Assembly: GCA_964016875.1 (NCBI GenBank)
Contig: OZ024728.1
Location: 27,389,328 to 27,453,327 of the forward strand
DNA from: Fallopia convolvulus
Taxonomy: Eukaryota; Streptophyta; Magnoliopsida; Caryophyllales; Polygonaceae
DNA: 64,000 nucleotides
Direction: 5' to 3'
Made by a program: the position numbers and the translations under genes. Position 1 is the first letter of the stretch; each line of letters begins with the position of its first letter. Below are positions 47,002-57,507 of this stretch, piece by piece. Under the pieces are notes generated by a model. It was not told the origin of the DNA. It did no database searches and worked only from the letters and a program-made list of their open reading frames with translations.

Positions 47002-47882
47002 TGTTGGTGATTTGTGAAAAGTCATCAATCTCATTGTGTGCATATGATGAGAAAAGGAGTTATATAGGGATATCGATTAATAAGATCGACCTTGTGACTT
47101 GCCATGATATTATGAGAAAGTTGTAAGTGGTCGTAGAAAAGAGTCCAAGAGATGCACCGACACCAAGGCACGCAACCCCATGTGCAAGTTGTGCAACATG
47201 GGCAACGGCACATGGCAAGGGCGCACCGACGTTGGAAGTGACGCAGCACAAGAGTGACGCTCGGACGTGGCACAAGTATCGGTGCTCGGTAGAGGTGCGC
47301 CGGTGCAAGGCGTGCGCGTTTACACGGTGCATGGGCTGCGGCGCGAGCGTGTGGACATCCGGGGCGCACCTACGCCTTTGTTGTGGCATGCCGAGTGAGC
47401 GTAGTTGGTTTGGAGCAAAAGCAAGTGTTGCGGCGCACCTAGGGTTTGGCACGAGGCGTCGGGCACTTGGCTTAATGTTCAACAAAGCAAAGTTTTGTGC
47501 TTTTGAGGAAAGAAAGGTTATATTATAGCTTTGTGTAATATCATATGAATGAATGGAAGCTTCTCTAAGCTCGGTGAATGTATTATACAAAGACCAAAGC
47601 AAGAGAATAGCTTGGCACATAGTTTTGAATGCTAGATAGGAGTTTGAAAGCTTCAAACTAGTTAAAAGTTAGCTTTATAAGCTAAACTCAGCTCTAAACT
47701 CAAAGAACAAGCTTTGTAGGAAGCTCATGTAGCTAGGGTTTAGCTCAAGTAAGTTCAAACTAGCTAAGGAGTCGGCTCAACAAGCTAAAGCTCAACTCAA
47801 GCCAGCACAACTAGATGGATGTTAGCTCAACTAGCTGAGGGCCAACTACACTAGCTAAGTGACCTAGCTTGGTACCTATCTA
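47002..47882 (+). repeat. Family D LTR, plus orientation, truncated
   Basis: Starts TGTTGGTGATTTG after the purine tract, so it is a 3' LTR. It runs through the GC-rich block and part of the AGCT array, then breaks at TTGGTACCTATCTA and loses the half that would hold the TATA box and short exon. Confidence 0.88.
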
Positions 47883-48110
47883 TTGAGGCAGTGAAACCAG
47901 CCATGTCTCCTACCGACGTCGATGAGTTGATTCGAGTGCCTTTTGATGGACCAATAACAAGAAGTCGAGCTAAGAAGATTGCTCAAGGCACAACAGCTAT
48001 CTTGGTTCTATTGGCAGCTATGGTTGAAGAGTCCAGAAAGAAGAGATGGGTTACTTGCATTCGACATCAATTAAGCCCGGATTCTATGGATTGATGTATT
48101 GGGCCGAGTT
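47883..48110 (+). pseudogene. Ty3/gypsy polyprotein C-terminal fragment
   Basis: The frame 47891-48094 contains the phrase VPFDGPITRSRAKKIAQG. GPxTRSRAKK is often seen at the C-terminal tail of plant gypsy polyproteins (from general familiarity, not a search). The rest (TTAILVLLAAMVEESRKKRW) has no known domain. Nothing upstream matches integrase because the family D LTR interrupts it. Open length is 67 codons; the ATG is not at 47891 and the start is not real. Treat it as a remnant. Confidence 0.5.
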
Positions 48111-49076
48111 TCACTTTGAATGGGGCGTCATTGGCTTTATTGGACCTTGTTCACCACTATTTCCTAATTTAGATGCATGAAATAGCTTGTCTTACTTTAG
48201 GGTTGAATTTAGTAAGTGACCGGGTAAGATAAGTTGTTACATGGGTCAAAGTCAACTCTTTGACTTAACCAATCTAAAGGAGGAAAATATCTTTATTGTT
48301 ATTTATTTATGGAACAATTTTAATTCAGTTTTTAATAAAGAGATTTCGGCCACTAGGTTTGTTAGGGCTTGATAATCTCTCTCCTATAAGTTTGTTATCT
48401 TGTTAGGAGTTTGTTAGGATAATTTCCTTACTCATTAAGTCAGATAAATTATTTATTTGATTTAATTAAAGAGGGAATTTAGTTAGTTGCATTTATATTA
48501 TTTTATATTATCTTGGGAAGCAAGCAAAAGCCTAGAAAAACCCCTCTAGGGCCGGCTAGGATCTTGCCTTGCTCTCCAAGGAGTTGCTTTGTAATTCATA
48601 TAAATACTCTTGCATTTCATTAATAAAAATTCAGCTTGAGATTAGATAAACCCTAAATTGGTTTTATCTAGTCTTTGGGCCCAAGAACTCATGTGTTTCA
48701 GCAATTACATTCAAGAGCCGATTCAATCAATCATATTCGAGCTCTCTCTCTCGTTGTGTTCATAAATCTGATTTGTTGATTTGATCAATTGAGATTGTTC
48801 TAAGTTGATTGTTAAAGATCAAACTTAGTTAATCAATTGGATTTAGCTTTAGAGCCAATCCAATTGAACCATCAAAGTTGATTATTTTTTTGAGTCAGAA
48901 TCGTTCCATTCTTCTTATTATTTGTGTCGTTTTGTGACTTGTTACGCAAGGCAATAACATTGGAAGTAAATTCAGGTAGGATAATTCGATTACAAGGCAA
49001 GATCGGGACTTGTGAGGGTGCAATACTTGATCTACAAGAAGTAATCCGAAACGATCACGTATAAAGTGGTATCATT
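48111..49076 (+). repeat. Probable gypsy LTR followed by a tRNA-Met-like primer site
   Basis: AT-rich sequence with ATAAATACTC near 48600 and a CT-rich stretch. TGGTATCA at 49077-49084 matches the first 8 bases of the common tRNA-iMet primer site. A diverged relative lies at 51500-52100 (shared TTATTTGATTTAATT and ATTCATTARTAAAAAT phrases). Edges are not fixed. Confidence 0.5.
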
Positions 49077-51499
49077 CATCCAGCGTCTCGCTAAGTAATA
49101 TTTTCTTACCTTAATTTGCTTTCTAGTCGATTAATTCAGTTTTTGATCCTAAAGTCCACACCTTTATCCAAATCACTAAACTTTGAGACTAAAATCTGAA
49201 TTTTCCCCACAACTCCACCATATTTCCGCCATCGCCACCACGAGACACCGCCGGCACCACCAAAACTGGTGTCGATGACCACCAGCGCACCATTCCTCAT
49301 CCAACCACCGTTCGACCACCACCAACCCCATGGAGATCGGACCACCACAACCTCAGATCGCCAACCACCATCCCAAAACCCTAATCCCCCTTTGTTTGTT
49401 GCTTGCACCCTAAGTAACTAACAACCTAGGATATATTTAAGAGATTTGATGCATGTTTATGGTTAATTGGTTTAGTTTGATTGCAATTTAAGATTAGCAT
49501 ATTGTTTTCCTACAGTTTTATGAGTTTTCAATTAACATTGCATGATTGATTGAGATTCATATTGCTTGAATTTAATTACTGATTTTTGTGTTGCATCCCC
49601 TCATAAATTCGACCATACCCTCTCTTCTTTATTAATTTGGCTTATAGATAGTTTCATTGGTAGCAAAAATCACTTATAAAAAAATCAGTTTGTTATTCTT
49701 GCATTGTTCTTTGCTTGTTGTTTAAATTCAGCAGAGGAGTAGTTTGTGCATAATACAAAAAAAAAATCAGATCGTGTTAAGATCAAAAAGCAGTGATCTA
49801 CCCTATCTAGTTTCAAGCCACTTTCACCCCTAGTTATTGCTCGCTAAAAATTAGTTGGTGATTACTTTGTATGAAAATTGTGACAACACTACAAAAGTCA
49901 CAAAGCCTACCCTTTTTCTGTCATTGCTTACATTGATTGGCATTACTTTCTTGCTAAAAGGGTCAATTGAGAGATTGCATGTTCTTGAAGCTTATAAAGG
50001 GAAATTGTGCATTGTTTTTCTAGTTGCATACTTGCTAATTACTTAAGCTGCGTTTTTCCTTTATTTATCATTAGAACACCATATCCACACCATTACTACC
50101 TCTTTTCAACCCAAAAACTGAATTGGTTGATCGGATTGCTTTGAGGCAAGTGTTGGCTTGATAATGGTATGATATTGCTTGTTCCTTTTTACTTTTGGAA
50201 CACACTACTCTCTTGTTCTTTTTGTGACCTTTGCAGGCTAAGCAATGGCAATTGAAGAAGAACCCAACCCCACTGCGTTGAATTTATGGGCTTTGGATGT
50301 TGGGCCTTGCTTGCATGCAAACCCTAGTCGATTAAGCCTTTTTACTTGTTAGGGTTTCGAGAGCCTCCTCTTTATAAGGAGCTCTCGATCTTATTTATTA
50401 GGAACGCATATTATAGAACTAATTCATAGTTGAGGCATTCTCCTAGTTGGGTCTTGCGTCTTTGGTTCATGATTCACAAAAGATCTCTGTTTTCTAGTTC
50501 CTAACGTGGATCTAGACCCACGACTCATCACGTTGAGTCGTCGTCGTGCCATAATGTTCGTCACGATCCTCTTGGTGCCATAACGTTGGTGCCAACACTT
50601 CAAATCAAGTCTTTCGCCGCGTTCTTGAGACCCAATACACGTCCCATGCAAAGATCCATCACGCCTTTATATTCAACTCGATCTACGGTCATATCGATGT
50701 GTGCCTTCAGGAGCCTCCATTTTTTTAGCCTAGTCAAGATAGTTTGACATGCCCCGATGAACCAGAAATTTCCAAAAATGAATCTCGTGCTATAGTTATC
50801 CAATTACCTCCAAATTTTATGGAGACTTATGATTCCACCTTGGAAGAACCTCTGCAAAATTTTAGCCAGATTGGAGGTCGCTTGCCTAGTGAATTCCGCA
50901 GCTTGCTTGAGAGTCCTCTTATGTCGACGTTGCTTGCTTCTGGATGTTTGATCACGGATGCCTTTGCTTACTATAATCTAGATTATACATTTGAGTATGT
51001 GAATGTTTCATTGAGTTTTTTGTCTTTTTTTCTGAGTTCTTCTCTACATCGAGACACGAATCGAGGACGATTTGAAGCCAAATGGAGGAGAATGATAGCA
51101 ATCAAAGGATCATGAAGGACAAGGTTGCAAAGAATGTGCCTCGAAAGCCTAGATCAAGGCCTTTTCCAAGGTCTCAAGCATTCAAGTTTAAGAATATCTT
51201 CAAGAATTTCACATTATCTTTTAAAGATGTCCATCAATGGTGTCAAAGGCCACTGAAAAAGAGAATCAAATTCATGAAGTTCGAAAATTTAAGAAGCTTG
51301 TCAAATGGAAAATAGTGCTTAGTAAAATGGTCATAACATGGGCTAAAAACTTTATCTCAAGTCCATTCAAGATGTGTTGGAAAGATAATTCAAATATCTA
51401 CAGATTTGTAGTTTACATCAAAACGAGAATCCAACAGAAAAAAGGTGAAAATGTGATTTACTAAGAGTTGTGCAAGTTTATGCAGGAATCTTATCTTTA
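49077..51499. other. Degraded retroelement sequence, coding traces near 50744-51115
   Basis: A Pro/Thr/His-codon-rich stretch at 49200-49400 follows the primer-like site. At 50744-51115 an open frame reads NFSQIGGRLPSEFRS, and its relative at 52490-52560 reads NFNQIGEQLPTECLQ. Both are followed by similar ACACGAATC-containing DNA, so the two are duplicate remnants of the same element family. No domain is recognised. Confidence 0.45.
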
Positions 51500-52100
51500 G
51501 TTTTAATTATACCTTTAGCTAATGATATTTGCTTGTTTATGTTTTATATCTATTAATTTTGGTCATAGGCTTATGTTAGCTGGCTGAAATTATATGCTTT
51601 ATTATTATATATCTTTTAGACTTTATTAAGATTAGATTTTTAGTTTTCTTATCTTTTAAGTCAAGTAATTATTTATTTGATTTAATTGCTAAGGAGACTT
51701 AGAATATATGTTTTCTTATTATAATAATATATCTTAGGGCTGGTTATCTATCTTCCTTGGGTCCTAAGGAACATTAGCTTAGAAACTCTATTTATATGCT
51801 TGTTATTCATTAGTAAAAATTATGATGAAATTAAAGTGAGGCACTTTGGCTAAGGTGTTTCTCGCTTCTTCACCCAAACTACTTTCTTCTTCAATCATTG
51901 TAGTGTTCTTGAAATTTGAATTCTAAGTGTTTGAATCCGAAATCCTTACCCCGGGCAGTTCTTCTCGTGATAATCTTCATCTCGAAGGTTGTCACGTATC
52001 ATTGAGTCACCACAACAATTGTGAGGTCAATTCTTAGCTGGTTTCAAACGTTCAATCAAGAGATATGTGGAAGCAACGGGTCAACCAAGAGATAGCTTTG
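51500..52100 (+). repeat. Diverged LTR-like repeat related to 48111-49076
   Basis: Shares the phrase ATTATTTATTTGATTTAATT and the order of AT-rich, GGCTGG, CCTTGG and TTATATGCTTGTTATTCATT blocks with the earlier LTR. No boundaries or duplications could be set. Confidence 0.4.
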
Positions 52101-53187
52101 ATGCTTTGGTGAGAATCACACAAAAATATTATTATATTTAACGAAGGGAAGAGATTGATATTGCACTTGAAGAGGTAACTCCACCTCAAGTGGAGGAGGA
52201 TATTTTAGTAGAGAAAGCCATGGAGAAGGTTGCCAATGCAGCCTACATCGCATCGCCCCCGCAAAAAGTGCTTCAACAACATTTGTTTCAGGTCCAATTT
52301 GGTCATGTCTCATGCTACATTAGAAGATGTTGATTCAAACCAAGAACGCCTACATAAGTGCTCAATTGATCAACCAATTTTGTTGCATTCTTCGAGCAAT
52401 GACCCACAAGATAGTGACAACGATGTTCACTGGGATATTATTGTCAATTCGTCCACAAATTTGGATGACAATCATGATTCTGCAAAATATGCCAACCTTC
52501 CAAATTTCAACCAGATTGGAGAGCAGTTGCCCACTGAGTGTCTACAACCCTATGAAAGTGACATTGCAATCACGATACTCATAGATGTTCCACAGGAAAT
52601 CCATGTGTGCTTCACTCCAAATTTTGTGGTTCATCATATTTCAAATGAAGAATCTTGTCCACAAAATTTCAGCTAAAACAGAGTTTCGTTTCCTGCCGAG
52701 TGCCACAGCTTAGTGTACATTGCCCTTGCACAAAACCGACAACAATGTTCGCAAGATTGTCATGAACATTCTCTTCGACATTCAGCCATTCATTACCACC
52801 CTAAGTATTGTGAAAATTTTCTTGTTTCTAATCATATTTATTTGAATAATTTTTGTGTTTTCCCCTACGTCTACACACGAATCAAGGATGATTCGCAACC
52901 AAGCGGAGGGGAATATAGAGAAAGAATCGTTGATGGCTAAGGAGATAATGATAGACATGAAAGGCTAGTGACCAACACCACTCAAGAGATCGAGAGCATT
53001 AAAATATTTAATGGTGTTCAAGAACCTCTTTTATAAACACAACATGGCTAGACCGTTTGGGCATTGGTGTGGTCACTGAGTATCTATCTGGTTCCGACGT
53101 GAAAATGGAGGTCTCGGTGGGGGGAAAGGAAGCCCACAATTCAGTACATTTAGCTATGTTCTCCTTGTAAGCATCCGATTGGATATA
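52101..53187 (+). pseudogene. Retroelement coding remnant, relative of 50744-51115
   Basis: The open frame 52230-52676 and following sequence parallel the earlier remnant (NFNQIGEQLPTECLQ; later TRIKDDSQPSGGEYRERI). By position it may be the C-terminal tail of a gypsy polyprotein, but no catalytic motif is present. Function cannot be assigned. Confidence 0.35.
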
Positions 53188-53439
53188 CTAAGCACACTCA
53201 TTTGTGAAATAAAGGCCTAACTCCTCTGAATAGACAGTGTCGTTTGAGTCAAGAGAAAAACGATAACGTCCTTCTACAGAGGTTGACAAGTCGACGAGAA
53301 AAAGGTAAGAAATATTACTTGGCCCGACGTTGGATCGTGATACCACTTGATACATGAATGTTTGGTCGATTCTCCCAAGTACTCGTGTATGTAACTCAAT
53401 CAGGAACCTGATCTTGCCAGTAGAATTGAACTCAAACAA
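53188..53439 (-). CDS. Unrecognised antisense open frame, 83 codons
   Basis: The minus strand reads smoothly as FEFNSTGKIRFLIELHTRV, TFMYQVVSRSNVGPSNISYL and YRFSLDSNDTVYSEELGLYF. The composition looks like a folded protein rather than random translation. The true start is uncertain and the frame ends at ECA. I do not recognise a family. It could be a captured gene fragment or a part of an element on the minus strand. No neighbouring frame continues it convincingly. Confidence 0.3.
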   Translation of the reverse strand: MFEFNSTGKIRFLIELHTRVLGRIDQTFMYQVVSRSNVGPSNISYLFLVDLSTSVEGRYRFSLDSNDTVYSEELGLYFTNECA

Positions 53440-53964
53440 TTATATCATGGTGTGCACAATGCACTAGGTATGGTTGTGTTTTCTACTAAACATGGCACTA
53501 GAAGTTATGATAGAGATGCAAATCGTGAATATAAATCCGATTGGGATTTTGAATTGGTTTCATGCTTTATTTGAAGAGAATAGGAAGAAGAAACCACTTT
53601 TAAATCCTCTTATACTAGTATTTGGGCACAATGATTCTAAACTATTATAATGCCAGTTCAAAGTATCAGATGAAGATTTGTTGCTTTTTCACCACATAGG
53701 CGTCCTAATGTTAATTAAATAAAAAGAATGGTAGTGTTCTATCACATAATGTCACTACGCTGAAATTCATTGCTCTTGCTATATTTGTTTTATTTTTGCT
53801 ATTGGTCATAATTTAGCGTTATTTCTGAGATGATTGAACTAGTCTTATAGGTTATGTTATGCTTTGATGATCAACTTATCGTTTTTTTATGTTGTAAACT
53901 TGTAAATGCAGGAAATAATTAAGGTTTTGTGTCGTCCTTGTTGTCTTCACAATGGATCCATGTG
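53440..53964. other. Spacer, nothing recognised
   Basis: AT-rich, no gene, up to the TCGAC target site of the solo LTR. Confidence 0.5.
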
Positions 53965-53969
53965 TCGAC

Positions 53970-55806
53970 TGTTGGTGATTTGTGAAAAGTCATCAATCTC
54001 ATTGTGTGCATGTTGAGGAAAAGAAGTCACAAAGAAATGTCGATTGAGAAGATTGACCATGTGAATTGCCATAATATGATAAGAGAAGTAAAGTGGTCAT
54101 AGAAAAGAAAAGAATCCAAGAGAAGCACACCGATACCGAGGCACGGAACCTCATATGCAACGGAGCATGGAAAACGGCGCGTGTGTTGGCAAAGGCGCGG
54201 CACATGCAACGGCGCACGATAAGGCGCGTCGGTGCGAAGCGTGCGCGCATGCATGATGCGACGGTGGCGACGCGAGTGTGCGGGCTGCCGGGGCGCGCCT
54301 ACACCTTGGAAATGGCATGATCGAGTGTGTGTGGTTGTTTGAAGCAAGGGCATGCTGCTTGTGGCGCGCCTAGGGTTTAGGCACAAGGCGCCGAGTACGT
54401 GCATTGAGCTAAGGTATGGTTTTGAGCATAGTAAGAAGAGTCTTATAGCTTTGTGCAAGATTAATTGAATGTTTGGAAGCTTCTCTAAGCTTGGTGAATG
54501 TATTATACAAAGACCAAAGCATGAGAATAGCTTGGCACATAGTTATGAATACTAGAAAGGAGTTTTGAAGCTTCAAACTAGTTTAAAGTTAGCTCTAGAA
54601 GCTTAACTAAGCTATTTACTCAAAGAACTAGCTTGGTAGGAAGTTCATGTAGCTAGGTTTTAGCTCAAGGAAGCTCAAACTAGCTAAGGTTAGCTCAAAT
54701 AGCTTGTAAGTCAGCTCAACGAGCTAAAACTCAGCTCAAGCTAGCTTAACTAGTTGGATGCTAACTCAACTAGCTAAGGGCCAGTTACACTAGGTAAGTG
54801 ACCTAGCTAGGTACCTAGCTATGCTAGCTTGCTATGGGCCATGGTGGGCCAGCCCATGGGGCGTGCCATTGGGCTTTATGGGCCGCACATATGGGATAGA
54901 ATATGGGCCACATAGTTTTCCATTTTTGGGCTTTGCTTGTGGGCTTTGGATTGGGCTTTTCTAAGGGAGTTTTGGACCAATTCCTTGAGCCTTTTGGGCT
55001 GGATTTTGGACGGCAAAATGGACTCCTTTTTGGGCTGGTTTGGACGCCTCCCATGATGACAAGGAAAGAGAGTTTGGATAAGGATGAGTTGGTTACAACT
55101 TCCGTAACTTCTCTCAACTTGTCAACCGTTTTTGCAACCTCTCTTAACCAAATTTTGGACAACCTTTGATGCCTATTTAAGGAGCCTGAATCGTCCATGG
55201 AGAGGACACAACAAGACACAAAATCACTAGTAGTAGGTGAAGACTAGGGTTTGTGTGAGCGAGTGTTTTCACTAGAAAATCAAACACTTTCGTGTGATAT
55301 CATGGAGCGTCTTTCACGTGTCCAAGTGAAGGAAGAACCTCAAGATCAATGGCTGGATGGTTTCGTCCAAGTGAAGGAAGAACCACAAGATTCATGGCAA
55401 GATGGCTTCGTCCAAGTAAAGGAGGAAGAAGAATCATGGGACTCGAACAAGGTATGTTTGTTCTTGATAGAATTGTCTTGCCAACATTTCTAATGTCGTT
55501 TTGGTACGTTTTATCTCGCAACAATATTGCGGAATCCCTTGGCATGGAATAGGGGCAATATTCATTGAAGGAAAACTCGTTTATTTGAGTGACTCGTAGC
55601 CTTTATCCAAGATAACTTTGTAAAAATGTTTTTTTGGGTCGGTGGTGATTACCTTTATGTTCTACACCCAAACGAGACTACCATTCGGGGTCTACTCACG
55701 AGATTACCTTTCGAGGTCTACTCAAACCGTCTTGTCTTACAAGGGTCGACTTTTACTTCAACATGACTTTGCAAATGCTATTCTATTTATACCCTAAAAA
55801 TCAACA
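53970..55806 (+). mobile_element. Solo LTR of family D with TCGAC target-site duplication
   Basis: 1837 bp, TGTTGG...ATCAACA, flanked by TCGAC at 53965-53969 and 55807-55811. It is the best-preserved LTR for defining the family: GGCGCGCC words (54293, 54362), AGCT array (54590-54840), TATTTAAG (about 55171), the 50-codon exon with its donor, and GTCTAC words (55660-55725). Confidence 0.93.
55302..55451 (+). CDS. Family D LTR exon: KEEP-repeat peptide (solo LTR)
   Basis: ATG at 55302 opens exactly 50 codons to SNK, directly followed by the consensus splice donor AAG|GTATGT. After MERLSR come three tandem 15-residue units: VQVKEEPQDQWLDGF, VQVKEEPQDSWQDGF and VQVKEEEESWDSNK. A TATTTAAG box lies about 130 bp upstream. 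With no internal region attached, any transcript from this LTR would splice into downstream host sequence, if used at all. Function is unknown. The repeated V-K-E-E fits the SUMO consensus (inference). Confidence 0.5.
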
Positions 55807-55811
55807 TCGAC

Positions 55812-56400
55812 TCCTCCGAAGCCCATTTGAATTTCTTTAAGCTCATCATTTTTCTTGTCACCAAGTCCAATCATGTCAATGAGCTCATTGAGGCACTTAA
55901 TCAACTAATTGCTCAACATTCTTGCAAATTTTAGGAATTTTGCAATCTGCAGGTAATGAATTTTGTCATCAGATTGTTGTAATCTTGCAAGAATAACATT
56001 GGTTCTAACCCTAACGTTCTTTCAAAAAACCAATTAACTAAATAGTTAATTGTTTTTTGTCACCATAGGTTAGAAATTTGAAGGTTTTCAATTATTATTT
56101 GTCTTCTTTTTACTTGCCTCCCTTGTCTTTTTACTTGCCTCCCTTGTCTTATATAAAAATCTATAGAAAAATGTGTTTTCTCTATTTGCAGTTTGTCGCT
56201 ACTTAATATTTGCACTTATTTCTTTGATTTCTTGAATTTTAATTTTGTTTATTTACCAAAAGTTAAGTTGTGTGATTAATATGTAAGATTTAACTTACAT
56301 GCATTATATAGTGTCGCTTAAATAGTACAACAATGTGTCTAATGCGCAAGGAAGACGGTTCAAATCCCACATAGACTTTTTATTGATCTTAACACAAATG
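55812..56400. other. AT-rich spacer with one pol III B-box-like word
   Basis: GGTTCAAATCC at 56357-56367 matches the B-box consensus. No acceptor stem or A box could be paired to it, so no tRNA is called. A short local duplication of CCTCCCTTGTCTTTTTACTTG lies at about 56110-56150. Confidence 0.4.
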
Positions 56401-56880
56401 TGCTAAAGGAACTGTCATCAAATAGTAATTACAATTGATAACGATTGAATCGTCATCAAATGTCATCAAGTAGTGATGACAATTGATAACAATTGAATCG
56501 TCATCAAGTTGTGATGACATTTATCAAATATTATCAAATATCATCAAGTTGATTCAACTGATGAAAAACAAAATGTCATCATCTAGTGATGACAAACGAA
56601 TCTCATCATCACATGCTAACAAATGAATGGCATCAGGGGAAAATGTCATAAGAATGTCATTAGGGAAAATAACATAAGAAAAATGTCATCATGAAAAAAT
56701 CTCATCAGAAATGTTATCAAGGAAAAATGTATTCTCAAATGTTATCAGGTAAAAACGACATAGACACATCATCATAGAAAAACTTTATCAAAAAAATGTC
56801 ATTAGCGAAAAACATCATCAAAATGCCATTAGGGGAAAATGTCATCATAAATGTCAAAGGAAAATGTTGACCGAGTCAAC
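56401..56880. repeat. Degenerate tandem array of AATGTCATCA words
   Basis: More than a dozen copies of AATGTCATCA/GATGACAATTG variants spaced roughly 15-25 bp, mostly AAAATGTCAT(C/T)A. The array ends next to a cluster of TTGAC/GTCAA words (56870-56905). No gene. Confidence 0.75.
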
Positions 56881-57507
56881 TTGGGTTGACTGGTCGAGTT
56901 AGCTGTAGGAAAAATAAGTTATATGTCTAATAAAAAGTTTTGGGTGACTTCACATAATTTGCATTCTTTTTAGGTTAAAGGATTTTTCTAATGTGTGGAC
57001 ATGGGCACACAATAAGGGTTCATTAATTCCAATTTAGGGAATAGTTTTGAAATAATTTCTCAAATTAATATTTTTATTGTGTGACCATGACACACATTAG
57101 CCAAATAGGTTAAAACCCAAAATCACCAAGATATAAATTTTTGAAAACAACGGAAAAAAAAATGGCAGCATAAGGGCAGAACTAAAAGCAAAACAAATAA
57201 GATAAAGAGTAAAAAAGAATAAATAAATAACACTAAAGTGATTCTACCAAAAAAAAATAACAACAATATGTATACTATATATCCTAGTTAATATAAACTC
57301 ATGTTAATTTAAACATTCAGATCTTTAATATAACATAAAAATATGTAAAAATGTATCAAAGGATATACAGAAAAGGAAACTCGATCGAATTCAGCCGTTT
57401 GGTTTTTACTTACAACATGAAATGGAAAATAATTAGGGTTTAATTAAAATACGTAGAAGGATCAAACACAAAATCAATTGCATTGTTAATCAATTAACCT
57501 ACTATAC
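56881..57507. other. 3' flank of the syntaxin gene
   Basis: AT-rich, no gene seen. It includes the probable 3' untranslated part of the minus-strand syntaxin. Confidence 0.5.

Noticed and set aside
49136..49408. Gly/Trp-rich minus-strand frame
   Set aside because: Complement of a Pro/Thr/His-codon-rich low-complexity stretch; no domain and no splice or start support.
56330..56375. tRNA-like sequence around GGTTCAAATCC
   Set aside because: No pairing acceptor stem or anticodon arm could be built.
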